DNA from: Brucepastera parasyntrophica
GTDB lineage: Bacteria; Spirochaetota; Spirochaetia; Treponematales; Treponemataceae
Reading direction: 5' to 3'
Length of the DNA stretch: 64,000 bases
Assembly (NCBI RefSeq): GCF_022376835.1
Contig: NZ_CP084606.1
Coordinates: 1,668,501 to 1,732,500, forward strand
Positions 43,546 through 52,821 of the stretch are shown one piece after another. A program made the translations under genes and the position numbers. The number at the start of each line of letters is the position of its first letter. Positions within the stretch are counted from its first letter, which is position 1. Under the pieces are notes generated by a model. It saw nothing but the letters and a program-made list of their open reading frames with translations. It was not told the DNA's origin and made no database searches.

Positions 43546-44601
43546 TCACCCTTTGACTTTCTTTAACCCAAACAACACATTAACCACCGGAATCCGGCTG
43601 AAAATCTCATAGAGGACAATTGAGGCAATCAGAGAAAGAACCAGCACCAAAACATAATTCCAGATAGAGGGCAGCGCCAGCCCCGTGGTCAGCCAGTAGG
43701 CAATGTAAGTCATGGGGACATAGTGAAAATAATACAGCCCGTAGCTCCGCTTTGTCATATAGGCGGTAAATGTATTGCTCTTGTTAAACCAGCGTCCGGC
43801 CGCGCCCAATACGGCCAATATCATAACCCAGGTATACAGCATTACAAGCCAGTGGTTGACCACCTGCTGAAAGGGCCGGCCCCAGGACACATAGGTTTGC
43901 ACAATCCCCAGAACAATTCCTCCAGCCAAAAATAGAGGGCTGTATTTTTGCAGCGTCCGCTGGATGTTATCCTGGGAAAAGAGGTAGTACCCCAGCAGGA
44001 ACAGCAGGAGATACAGCCCAACCCGGAAGGTATAGGCGATGTACAGAACCTGGGCGGCGCCCCATACCGGAATAAAGAGCAGCAGCAAAAGACCTAAGTT
44101 ACACTTCCCGGCCCAGGCCGAAAGACGGTCCCTCCGGTCCAGTTGCCTCACCAGCACCAACACCAGGGATACCACAAAGAGCTGCAGCAGAAACCACGAC
44201 GGCCCCATTCCGTTCACCACCCGGACAAAAAACAAGGCCACCGGGGGCAGCGCCGAAAATACTTCATTCAGGTTATTTACCTCAAAGGACAAATTGGCCG
44301 CAAAGGGCCCAATCAGCACCAGGTAGCTGACAAAGGGGAGCAGCAGCCGCAGGGTCCGGTCTTTGAAGAACTGGGAACTCGTTTTCTTCGCCAGGGAGTA
44401 CCGCGCGGAGATTCCGGCCACCACAAACATACACGGCATAAACCAGGGGTACAGCAGGTATCCGATGGTATCCAGCGCCGGAATACCGGGGTAATTATAA
44501 CTCATCAGCGAGCCATTGCTGCAGAATGTACTCACCGTATGAAACACCAGTACCATCAGTATCACAAACCAGCGGATGTTATCCAAATAAACCTTACGCA
44601 T
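43546..44601 (-). CDS. Acyltransferase 3 family membrane protein
   Basis: 351 residues, about ten helices, beginning VYLDNIRWFVILMVLVFHT, which carries the conserved His-containing motif of the family near the start, and MPCMFVVAGISARYSL. These transfer acyl groups to sugars or peptides of the envelope. Start at ATG 44601 after GAGGAAGG on the minus strand. Divergent from a TetR-family gene. Confidence 0.88.
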   Translation of the reverse strand: MRKVYLDNIRWFVILMVLVFHTVSTFCSNGSLMSYNYPGIPALDTIGYLLYPWFMPCMFVVAGISARYSLAKKTSSQFFKDRTLRLLLPFVSYLVLIGPFAANLSFEVNNLNEVFSALPPVALFFVRVVNGMGPSWFLLQLFVVSLVLVLVRQLDRRDRLSAWAGKCNLGLLLLLFIPVWGAAQVLYIAYTFRVGLYLLLFLLGYYLFSQDNIQRTLQKYSPLFLAGGIVLGIVQTYVSWGRPFQQVVNHWLVMLYTWVMILAVLGAAGRWFNKSNTFTAYMTKRSYGLYYFHYVPMTYIAYWLTTGLALPSIWNYVLVLVLSLIASIVLYEIFSRIPVVNVLFGLKKVKG

Positions 44602-44733
44602 GTTCCTTCCTCCGTACATTGACATTGTGTCTCATCTGCGCCACAATCAAAATATACGGCAGGAACCGGCGGCAAGCAATACATCCGCGGATAGTGCTTC
44701 ATAATTGGCGGATATGTGACAGGAGGCAAGGAC

Positions 44734-45302
44734 ATGCAAAAGGGACAGCTCCATCCCGCGGCCACCCTATCAAAAAACCTGCTGGCAAAGGGCCTGTTTT
44801 CGCTGATGGAAAAAAAGCCCTTTGCGGATATTACCATCATGGAACTGTGCGAGACCTCCCAGGTTTCCCGCCGCACCTTCTACCGCCACTTTGATAACAC
44901 CAGCCAGGTGGTGGCCTATCAGACCAAGGGCATCATCGATGAATTTACCGCGGTCATGAAGGAACAAAAAAAACGGCCCTATGAGGCGGTCATTGAGGCC
45001 TACTTTGCCTTCTGGAAACCCCACGCCCCCCTTCTGACCCTGCTCAATCAAAACAACCTGACCTATGTGATATTCACCCCCTACTTAGTTTCCCTGGGGA
45101 ACTGCCCTGGCTGTTTCCGCCCCATGGCGCGGCTCATTCCAATCAGGAGGAATATTTCTGCGCGCTGGCGTATCATTCCGGCGGCCTTTGGAGCCTCCTA
45201 ACCTACTGGATCATGAATGGCTGTGTCCTGTCCGAGCGGACCCTGGCGAGAACGGTGGTAAAAAGCAATAACGCCGAAAGCAGGCGCCACTCTCCGGGCT
45301 GA
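44734..45302 (+). pseudogene. TetR-family regulator, frameshifted
   Basis: HTH near residues 30-50 (MELCETSQVSRRTFYRHFDN), then a helical ligand-binding half. The frame breaks after FTPYLVSLG and resumes as ELPWLFPPHGAAHSNQEEYF, then HSGGLWSLLTYWIMNGCVLS, to TGA 45300-45302. One extra G in GGGG (45096-45099) joins the two (about 190 residues). ATG 44734 is preceded by AGGAGG. It presumably controlled the divergent acyltransferase gene. Confidence 0.82.
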
Positions 45303-45449
45303 TTTTGACAAAAAACCGGACTTTCAAATTATCCGGCAAAGCTTCGGGAACCCCGCCGGATAATTTTTTCAGGCGTAAAGATAATTTAGCAAGAATTAAT
45401 AAAACACAATTTTTACGGTATAATATACTGGTTGTGTGAGGAGGAAAAA

Positions 45450-46301
45450 GTGAATTACCTTGAAAAGATGAAAACGGCCATTGAATACATTGAAACCCGG
45501 CTGACCCAAAAGCTGGATCTTGATGATATCGCCGGGGCTGTCCATTATTCAAAGTATCATCTGCACAGGCTTTTTTCCCGGACTGTGGGCCTGACAATCC
45601 ACGACTATGTAAAGCGAAGGCAGCTTACCGAGGCGGCCAAACTGCTGGTATTCTCGGACAGGCCTATCCTTGATATCGCCCTTCTGGCCGGCTATGAGGG
45701 GCAGCAGTCATTTTCCGCCGTTTTTAAGGCCATGTACAAACAATCCCCCAACCGGTTCAGGGAACGGGAAGTTTTCTATCCCCTGCAGCTCAGGTACGAA
45801 TTCGCCGGAGAGTTCCCCATGACGCAGACAGACAGGCCCCTGTTTCCTATCCGCTTTGCCTTTGAGGAAGACCTTCCTTTCTGGATGGAACTTACCCGGC
45901 TGGTAGTGGACGGCTTTCCCTGTCTGGATGAAGCCGAGCATATCCGGACCGTCCGGCAGTGCATGAAACAAAAGGAAGCCCTAATCATCACGGACGGTCA
46001 GCGTGCTTTGGGGACCATGCTCTTTTCTTATGATACCGGAACCATCGGGTTTCTCGGAGTCCACCCTCTCTGCCGCAGACAGGGCATTGCCCGGGCATTT
46101 CTTGATAAACTGACAGATGAACTGCTGCCCGAAAAAACTGCCTTCAGTATTACCACCTACCGGTCGGGCGATCAGGCCGACCCGGGACACCGGAAGGCGT
46201 TGATCTCTCTGGGCTTCGGGGAAGCGGAACCACTTGTTGAGTTCGGTTATCCCACCCAGCGGTTTATCCTTCCGAACCGGAGGAGTTTGATCCATGGGTG
46301 A
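45450..46301 (+). CDS. AraC-type HTH fused to GNAT acetyltransferase
   Basis: 283 residues. Residues 1-105 hold two HTH motifs of the AraC class (LDDIAGAVHYSKYHLHRLF and ILDIALLAGYEGQQSFSAVF), and residues 125-280 a GNAT domain with FLGVHPLCRRQGIARAFL, the acetyl-CoA loop. Start at GTG 45450 behind GAGGAGGAAAAA. The MATE gene overlaps its stop by 8 bases, so the pair is probably a regulated resistance unit. Confidence 0.83.
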   Translation: MNYLEKMKTAIEYIETRLTQKLDLDDIAGAVHYSKYHLHRLFSRTVGLTIHDYVKRRQLTEAAKLLVFSDRPILDIALLAGYEGQQSFSAVFKAMYKQSPNRFREREVFYPLQLRYEFAGEFPMTQTDRPLFPIRFAFEEDLPFWMELTRLVVDGFPCLDEAEHIRTVRQCMKQKEALIITDGQRALGTMLFSYDTGTIGFLGVHPLCRRQGIARAFLDKLTDELLPEKTAFSITTYRSGDQADPGHRKALISLGFGEAEPLVEFGYPTQRFILPNRRSLIHG

Positions 46302-47697
46302 AGCCGCCGCAGAAACCGGCGCGCCGGAAATCCATCCCCTGGGCCGGCGCTTTTCACTTTCCGCCCTGCTCCGGTTTGCCTTTCCTACCATATTTATGAT
46401 GATGTTCTCCGGGCTGTACACTATTGTTGATACAGTGTTTGTCGCCCGGTTTGTAGGTACCAATGCCCTTTCCGCTATCAACATTGTTACCCCTGTAATT
46501 AACATCATCGTAGGCCTGGGAACCATGTTATCCGCCGGAGGCAGCGCCGTGGTAGCCCGGAATATGGGCAGCAGGAGGAACCGGGAAGCCGGAGAAAACT
46601 TTTCCCTGATTGTCCTGGCCGGGGTCATTACCGGCGCGGTGATTACCATTATGGGACTGATGTTTCTGGAACCGGTTATACGGGCGCTGGGGGCAAGCGA
46701 GGTACTGCTCCCATATGCAAAGGATTATCTTGCGATCCTTTTTCTCTTTGCCCCGGCAAATATGCTGCAGGTACTTTTTGCCAACTTTTTTGTCACCGCA
46801 GGGAAACCCGGACTCGGCATGGGGCTTGGCCTTGCGGCTGGTCTGACCAACGCCCTGCTAGATTTTATCTTCATTGTTCCCCTGGGAATGGGCATCCGCG
46901 GCGCGGCCCTGGCTACCGGGCTGGGATACCTGGTCCCGGCCGCAGGAGGCATCCTCTTTTTTTTCCATAACCGGACAGGAGGTCTGCGCTTTACCAGGCC
47001 CCGGCTGCGGTTCAGGGTGCTGGGAGAAAGTTGTTTCAACGGCTCTTCCGAAATGGTGTCCCAGCTTTCCGCCGCGGTAACAACCTTCCTTTTCAACAGG
47101 GCGATGATGAGCCTCCTTGGTGAGGACGGGGTTGCGGCCATCACTATTATCATTTACTCCCAGTTCCTGCTGACCACTTTTTACATAGGGTTTTCCATGG
47201 GGGTCGCCCCAATATTCGGTTACAACTACGGCAGCGGCAGCACGGCCCAAATAAAACGGTTATTAAAAATCTGTCTTGGTTTTATAGCGGCGGTGTCCGT
47301 CATTATATTCGCCCTCTCGGAATTGTGCGGTCCGTTCCTGGCGGGTATGTTTGCCGGAAACAGCATGAGAGTTTTCACTATCGCCCGGCGTGGATTTGTA
47401 ATCTTCCCCTTCAGTTTTCTGTTCTGCGGAATAAACATATTTACCTCCGCATTCTTCACAGCATTGTCCAATGGAAAGGTTTCCGCCGCGGTCTCCTTTC
47501 TCAGAACCTTTGTATTCCTGACTGCCGGTATTCTGACGCTGCCAATATTTCTGGGAGTGGACGGCATATGGCTGGCAGTCCCTCTGGCGGAGGCAGGAAC
47601 CCTGGTGGTTTCGGTATTCTTTCTGCGGAAATACGGAAAACCCCGCGGACTGATGTGTGATCCAGACAGAGATAATCGTATAATACCTTCCGGATAA
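46294..47697 (+). CDS. MATE-family efflux protein
   Basis: 467 residues, about twelve helices in two halves, typical NorM/DinF length. LRFAFPTIFMMMFSGLYTIVDT at helix 1, FVARFVGTNALSAINIVTP at helix 2, GNPMSLLG region replaced here by LLGEDGVAAITIIIY in the second half. Exports cationic drugs. Frame intact, unlike the MATE gene at 27254. Translationally coupled to the AraC-GNAT gene. Confidence 0.88.
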   Translation: MGEAAAETGAPEIHPLGRRFSLSALLRFAFPTIFMMMFSGLYTIVDTVFVARFVGTNALSAINIVTPVINIIVGLGTMLSAGGSAVVARNMGSRRNREAGENFSLIVLAGVITGAVITIMGLMFLEPVIRALGASEVLLPYAKDYLAILFLFAPANMLQVLFANFFVTAGKPGLGMGLGLAAGLTNALLDFIFIVPLGMGIRGAALATGLGYLVPAAGGILFFFHNRTGGLRFTRPRLRFRVLGESCFNGSSEMVSQLSAAVTTFLFNRAMMSLLGEDGVAAITIIIYSQFLLTTFYIGFSMGVAPIFGYNYGSGSTAQIKRLLKICLGFIAAVSVIIFALSELCGPFLAGMFAGNSMRVFTIARRGFVIFPFSFLFCGINIFTSAFFTALSNGKVSAAVSFLRTFVFLTAGILTLPIFLGVDGIWLAVPLAEAGTLVVSVFFLRKYGKPRGLMCDPDRDNRIIPSG

Positions 47698-47825
47698 TGA
47701 AACAGAGTATCAGGCGGCAGCCCGGTATTGGAACACTATCTCTCTGATATCCTTAGAGAAACACAGGTTTGCATATCCTCCGCTATTCAGGGTATAGTAC
47801 CTGTATCTGCAAAGAGGATTTTTAC

Positions 47826-48875
47826 ATGGCAAAAGTACTTGTGGCAATGAGCGGAGGCGTAGACAGTTCGGTAGCGGCCAGAATCCTTTTGGACCAGGGA
47901 CACGAAGTCAGCGGAGTGACTCTGGAGTTGTTTTCGCCGGAAAACCGGAACCGCTGCGCCGATACCGCCGTTCAGGACGCAAAAAAAGTCGCGGACAAAC
48001 TTGGCATCAGGCATTTTGTATATAACTTTGAAGAACTGTTTGATGAAAAGGTTGTACGGAAATTCATACAATCATATCTTGACGGAAAAACTCCGAACCC
48101 CTGTATTGACTGCAACCGTCATATCAAATTCGGAAAGCTGATTGAGCGGGCTGTCCTCGAAGGCTATGATTTTGTGGCTACCGGACATTACGCTCTTATT
48201 GATAAAAACGCGGAAACAGGCCGCTTTCAAATAAGAAAAGCTTCCGACCTTTCAAAAGATCAGAGCTATGTTTTATACTCTTTGACTCAGGAACAGATTT
48301 CCCGTTCACTTTTCCCTCTCGGTGCAATGAACAAAACGGAAGTCAGGGAAATCGCGGCAGGGGAAGGCCTGATTAACGCCGGAAAACCCGACAGCCAGGA
48401 TATCTGTTTTGTACCCGACGGGGATTATCCCGCCTTCATAGAACGGAAAACCCCCGGGATCCCGGGTCCCGGAAATTTTATTGATCTGAACGGAAATACC
48501 ATAGGCCGGCACCGCGGCATAATTCATTACACCATAGGGCAGCGCAGGGGAATAGCGGTTTCTTTCGGGAAACCGATGTATGTGGCGGATAAAAACGCGG
48601 CGGATAATACGGTTACGCTTGCCGAAAACAGCGATCTGTTCGCGTCTTCATTAATTGCCCGCGACGTCAACTTTATATCCATTGACCGGCTCGAAGAGCC
48701 CCTGCGCGTAAGCGCGAAAATACGCTATAACCAGAAAGAACAGAAGGCATGCATCACTCCCGGCCAAAACGGAACTGTCAGGGTTGATTTTGATGAACCC
48801 CAGCGGGCCATTGCTCCCGGACAGGCGGTAGTTTTCTATGACGGCGATATTGTTGTCGGCGGCGGAACAATCTGA
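47826..48875 (+). CDS. mnmA: tRNA-specific 2-thiouridylase MnmA
   Basis: Adds sulfur to U34 of tRNA Lys, Glu and Gln. PP-loop VLVAMSGGVDSSVAARILL, the first active Cys in NPCIDCNRHIKFG, the second in SQDICFVPDGDY. 349 residues. Start at ATG 47826 after AAAGAGG; an in-frame longer start at 47769 is not needed. Confidence 0.95.
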   Translation: MAKVLVAMSGGVDSSVAARILLDQGHEVSGVTLELFSPENRNRCADTAVQDAKKVADKLGIRHFVYNFEELFDEKVVRKFIQSYLDGKTPNPCIDCNRHIKFGKLIERAVLEGYDFVATGHYALIDKNAETGRFQIRKASDLSKDQSYVLYSLTQEQISRSLFPLGAMNKTEVREIAAGEGLINAGKPDSQDICFVPDGDYPAFIERKTPGIPGPGNFIDLNGNTIGRHRGIIHYTIGQRRGIAVSFGKPMYVADKNAADNTVTLAENSDLFASSLIARDVNFISIDRLEEPLRVSAKIRYNQKEQKACITPGQNGTVRVDFDEPQRAIAPGQAVVFYDGDIVVGGGTI

Positions 48876-49024
48876 AGTATCAGTATATCCGCCGGATTTT
48901 CGCGAAACACCGCAGATAACCAAAAAACTCTGCGAAATGGCTCAATTTTCTACAATTAATACCTATTTATGATAATTTTATGAAAATTTGACTATTCGTC
49001 AACATTTTCTTACATTCTAAGATA

Positions 49025-49813
49025 ATGAAGCAAATTTCTCGCAAAAAAGAAGTCGTTTTAACTAAAATTCTCTATGCCGACCAGGAACATTCTTTTATCT
49101 GGTTCGGGACCGAATCAAAAAACTGTGACGGTTCGGTTAAAACGATTCTGTATCTTATCATAGACAATGATGAGGGAATGCTGCTCGATCCGGGAGACAC
49201 ACGGTATTTTCCGCAAATTTCCGCGGCAATAGAACAATATATTCCCATTAAACAGATAAATTCCATTTTCTTTTCCCATCAGGACCCTGATGTATTGTCT
49301 GGAATAAGCCGCTGGCTTAAGGCTACGGACGCGAAAGTATATATTTCGGCATTATGGGTGCGGTTTTTACCGCATTTCGGGATTTTTGACAGCGACCGGG
49401 TTATTACTATTCCGGACAACGGTCTGGCCATCAGACAGGAATCAGGCAATGAATTGCTCTGTATACCGACCCACTTTATGCACTCGCCGGGACAGTTCAG
49501 CCTGTATGACAAAAGATCAAAAATCCTGTACAGCACTGACGTAGGGACCGCGCTTGTTGATGACTGTTCACGGCCCCTTTTTGTGGAAAATTTCCAGGAC
49601 CATCTCAAATACATTGAACCATTTCATACCCGGTATATGGCTTCGAATACGGTTGTCAGGAACTGGTGCGAAAAAATCCGGCATATCGAGCCTGAAATGA
49701 TCGCTCCCCTGCACAGTCCGATATACCGCGGCGATACGGTAGGGCGTTTTCTTGACTGGCTGTCAGAACTGAAGTGCGGTTCCGATCTCGGCCTGTACGA
49801 ATACTATTTCTGA
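49025..49813 (+). CDS. MBL-fold di-iron protein, ODP-like
   Basis: 262 residues with the flavodiiron/ODP arrangement of ligands: FFSHQDPDVLSG, THFMHSPG, YSTDVGTALVDD and PLHSPIYRGD. No C-terminal flavodoxin domain. In Treponema denticola a stand-alone protein of this shape (ODP) binds O2 at a di-iron site and signals to chemotaxis. Here the two receptors of the window lie 3-11 kb away. The link is inference. Promoter-like TTGACT at about 48987 in front. Confidence 0.78.
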   Translation: MKQISRKKEVVLTKILYADQEHSFIWFGTESKNCDGSVKTILYLIIDNDEGMLLDPGDTRYFPQISAAIEQYIPIKQINSIFFSHQDPDVLSGISRWLKATDAKVYISALWVRFLPHFGIFDSDRVITIPDNGLAIRQESGNELLCIPTHFMHSPGQFSLYDKRSKILYSTDVGTALVDDCSRPLFVENFQDHLKYIEPFHTRYMASNTVVRNWCEKIRHIEPEMIAPLHSPIYRGDTVGRFLDWLSELKCGSDLGLYEYYF

Positions 49814-49835
49814 AAATCAGAACTTGTAAACGTTT

Positions 49836-51089
49836 TCAGTTTTCCCGGTGTATAAGCGCATCGCTTCCATCACGGACATCAAATCCGGTCAATTCCTGGA
49901 AAATGCGGAGTCCGAATTGCGGCGCGACGGCAAAAAGATGGTCGAAAATATCCGACTGAATATCTTCGTACCGCACCCAGCGGGTATCATTGGTAAAGGC
50001 ATATACCTCAAGCGGAACGCCCCTTCCTTCGGTAGGCAGCTGGCGGACAAGAAGCGTCATGCCCTGATGGATTCCCGGGTGCTGCTGCAGATATGTCTTA
50101 ATATACATGCGGAAAGTACCAATATTGGTTAAGTGCCTGCCGTTTACCGGGCTCGCGGCGTCCGCCTGGATACTCAGGTTATATTCGGCAATCTCCTGCC
50201 GTTTGCTCCGGACATAATCCCGTATAAGGGCAATATGCTCAAAGCTGTCAAGCATTTCATCCGTACAGAACGAAACGCTGTTTATATCAAGATATAACAC
50301 CCTCTTGATCCGCCGGCCTCCGGAAGACTCCATTCCGCGCCAGTTTTTAAAAGACTCGGAAATAAGGGCATAGGCCGGGATTGTTGTTATGGTCCGGTCA
50401 AAATTCCGGACTTTTACGATATTCAGGGCAATTTCGATAACATCGCCATTGGCTTCGTATTTCGGCATTTCTATCCAATCGCCGATACGGACAATATCAT
50501 TTGTCGCGATCTGGACCCCCGCGACAAAGCCGAGAAGCGTATCCTTAAAAACAATAGTCAAAAAGGCGGTCAGTGCGCCGAGACCGCCGAGAAGAATGGC
50601 CGGACTTTTATCAAGAACTTCCGCCAGAATAAGAATGGTCCCCACAATGGCCAGAATAATTTTCATAACCTGAAGAAGTCCCTTGATAGGCTTCTTTTTT
50701 GAAATTTCAAAAGTCAGATACAGGGAATCTACCGCATTGATTATCGCGTTCAGGGTCAGGAGAATCATTACCTCAATGCAGATAAACAGGACTTTCTGGA
50801 CCTGCTCGGCATAAACCGGAAAGGAATTCGCATAAATACGCAGAATAAGGATGGGTACCAGCCAGAATAAATAGTGAAAGACCTTGCTTTCGCGCAGAAT
50901 ACTGATCCAGTGGTGCTTCCCGTCTTTTACATGACGGAGGGACGGTTTAAGAATGAACAGATAAATCAGAAAAAGAATGAGAGAACTTATCCCGGCAATT
51001 AATACGGAATTTATGCCGTAAGCCAGGACGCTTGCCCATGTGCTATCGAGATTCCAGCGTAAAAATAACTGCTCAAGGGCCTGAACCAT
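49836..51089 (-). CDS. MscS-family mechanosensitive channel (YbdG-like)
   Basis: 417 residues with five or so helices and the MscS core: LLGGLGALTAFLTIVFKDTL (pore helix), VAGVQIATNDIVRIGDWIEM (beta domain), IEIALNIVKVRNFDRTITTIP. The C-terminal half fits YbdG/YnaI-type channels. Protects against osmotic downshock. Convergent with the ODP-like gene, 22 bases apart. Confidence 0.9.
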   Translation of the reverse strand: MVQALEQLFLRWNLDSTWASVLAYGINSVLIAGISSLILFLIYLFILKPSLRHVKDGKHHWISILRESKVFHYLFWLVPILILRIYANSFPVYAEQVQKVLFICIEVMILLTLNAIINAVDSLYLTFEISKKKPIKGLLQVMKIILAIVGTILILAEVLDKSPAILLGGLGALTAFLTIVFKDTLLGFVAGVQIATNDIVRIGDWIEMPKYEANGDVIEIALNIVKVRNFDRTITTIPAYALISESFKNWRGMESSGGRRIKRVLYLDINSVSFCTDEMLDSFEHIALIRDYVRSKRQEIAEYNLSIQADAASPVNGRHLTNIGTFRMYIKTYLQQHPGIHQGMTLLVRQLPTEGRGVPLEVYAFTNDTRWVRYEDIQSDIFDHLFAVAPQFGLRIFQELTGFDVRDGSDALIHREN

Positions 51090-51144
51090 AACTTTGCGGA
51101 AACCTCCAGTAAAATACGGCCTGTCTTATTCGCGGCGAGGTATT

Positions 51145-51882
51145 TTATTTTTTCAGCAAGTCCGTGACAACCTTTCCGGCAATCATTAACCCGGCGGCCG
51201 GCGGAACAAAGGGTACACTGCCCGGAATTGTCCTTTTCCCCGGAACCATAGACATATCACAGTCAGCTTCCTGCACATCCCCGTCCTGGTGGGGCCGCAG
51301 CGGATCTTCGCGCGAATAAAGCACGGTCAGCTTTTTTATTCCCCGTTTTTTCAGTTCCCGTCTCATTATCCTGGCCAGAGGACAGGTCCCGGTTTCCTTG
51401 ATATCGGCAAATTCAAGCCGGGTCGGATCCAGTTTATTGCCGGTCCCCATAGTGCTGATCAGGGGAATATTATACCGTTCAGCCTCCTGGATCAGAAGGA
51501 GCTTTGAAGAGACAGTATCTATACAGTCAAGTATATATGAAAAGCCGGAAAAATCAAAAGCATTCGCTGTTTCCTCTTTATAAAAAAGCTGGAGCGCCGT
51601 TACCTGTGCGGCGGGGTTAATATCAAGAATCCGTTCACGCATTACATCAACTTTGGGCCTGTCCAGCGTACTGTGAAGGGCAATTATCTGCCTGTTTATA
51701 TTGCTCAGGCTGACAATATCATTGTCAACCAGTACAAAATTTCCGATACCGCTCCTGGCAAGGGCCTCGGCCGCAAATGACCCGACCCCGCCTATGCCGA
51801 AAACCGCGACGGTTTTGCCGGCAAGAATCCCGGTGGATTCAGGCCCGAGAAGTAATTCACTGCGTGAAAATTGGTTATCCAT
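51145..51882 (-). CDS. tcdA: tRNA threonylcarbamoyladenosine dehydratase
   Basis: E1-like enzyme that cyclises t6A to ct6A. VAVFGIGGVGSFAAEALARS (nucleotide loop), VDNDIVSLSNINRQI, DCIDTVSSKLLLI and TCPLARIMRRELKKRGI. 245 residues, the usual size; catalytic CysDE partner not seen. ATG 51882 is preceded by AGCAGATAATATG with weak site. Divergent from flavodoxin at 52186, with repeat copy B between. Confidence 0.9.
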   Translation of the reverse strand: MDNQFSRSELLLGPESTGILAGKTVAVFGIGGVGSFAAEALARSGIGNFVLVDNDIVSLSNINRQIIALHSTLDRPKVDVMRERILDINPAAQVTALQLFYKEETANAFDFSGFSYILDCIDTVSSKLLLIQEAERYNIPLISTMGTGNKLDPTRLEFADIKETGTCPLARIMRRELKKRGIKKLTVLYSREDPLRPHQDGDVQEADCDMSMVPGKRTIPGSVPFVPPAAGLMIAGKVVTDLLKK

Positions 51883-51941
51883 ATTATCTGCTCCGAAAAT
51901 AAAATACTATTAAAACGCAGGTTTTTCAATGAAATTCCATT

Positions 51942-52098
51942 TATTCGTGGCGAGGGTTTAGTACCCGCTGTCCCGCGGCATTTTTTATAAAAGCCTATAA
52001 AAATTTAGTTTTTATAGGCTTCATGGTATTAAAGCCGAGACCAATTCCACGGGAGAACAAAAGCCCCCGCTGCTTTGCCGCGGGGGCTTTTATTGCAA
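51942..52098 (+). repeat. Structured intergenic repeat, copy B, with terminator
   Basis: Starts TATTCGTGGCGAGGG. GTTTAGTACC (51956-51965) with GGTATTAAAG (52025-52034), a perfect 11-base hairpin GCCTATAAAAA/TTTTTATAGGC (51993-52019), the loop ACCAATTC, and a strong terminator GCCCCCGC/GCGGGGGC (52063-52087) followed by TTTTATT. Fills most of 51883-52185 and ends about 90 bases before the flavodoxin gene. Confidence 0.75.
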
Positions 52099-52185
52099 TT
52101 ATAATCAAATAAACATTGACCTCACTTTTTTTGTACATTATATTTTCTTATATATATAAAAAAATATTGGAATGGGGGATACAAT

Positions 52186-52716
52186 ATGGCAAAGTGTGCG
52201 ATTCTTTACAAGTCAAAATACGGAAGCACCAGACAATACGCGGAATGGATAGCGGAAGAAACACAGGGAGACCTTTTCGTACTCCCCAAAGTGACAGCGG
52301 CGCAGCTGGCTGATTATGAAACACTAATAATTGGCGGAGGGCTGTACGCGGGACAGGTTTCGGGTATTTCATTTCTGAAAAAAAACTTTGAGGCGTTAAA
52401 AACAAAAAAACTGATCGTTTTTTCAGTGGGCGCCTCTTTTGATAATGAAGAAACGGTCGAAAAAATGAAAAAAGAAAACTTCCCGCCGGAAATGTGGAAT
52501 TCAATAACCTTTTTCCATCTTCACGGGGCCTTGAACTATTCCGCGATGAATTTTTTTGACCGGACCCTCATGAAAATACTGGTTTCTTCCTTCAAAAAAA
52601 AGCCGCCGGAAGAACGGAACGCACAAATGCAGTATATGATTGATACATTCGGGCAAAATACCATTTCCCTGAACAGGGACTTTATCAAACCTATAGTAGA
52701 GGCCGCGAAAAACTGA
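52186..52716 (+). CDS. Flavodoxin-domain protein (HemG-like)
   Basis: 176 residues with the FMN loop YKSKYGSTRQYAEWIA, IIGGGLYAGQVSG, and VGASFDNEE. This is the shape of HemG-type protoporphyrinogen oxidases and of menaquinone-dependent flavodoxin-like proteins, but it is longer at the C-terminus and its role is not certain. GGGGGATACA precedes ATG 52186. Upstream is the structured repeat B. Confidence 0.82.
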   Translation: MAKCAILYKSKYGSTRQYAEWIAEETQGDLFVLPKVTAAQLADYETLIIGGGLYAGQVSGISFLKKNFEALKTKKLIVFSVGASFDNEETVEKMKKENFPPEMWNSITFFHLHGALNYSAMNFFDRTLMKILVSSFKKKPPEERNAQMQYMIDTFGQNTISLNRDFIKPIVEAAKN

Positions 52717-52821
52717 GTATAATACTATAAATCTTTATTTAAGATTTTAAACACATATATTCCGGGGTATACCAAAACAGGTATTTCCCATTATTACGTA
52801 ATGATTCCCAGGAGAAGACAA

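Noticed and set aside
44143..44622. 159-codon + strand frame over the acyltransferase gene
   Set aside because: His/Gln-rich shadow of the membrane-protein gene on the minus strand.
28312..45302. Reading the whole 28-45 kb region as a prophage
   Set aside because: No phage structural, integrase or lysis genes are present; restriction, toxin-antitoxin and regulator genes point to a defence/accessory island.
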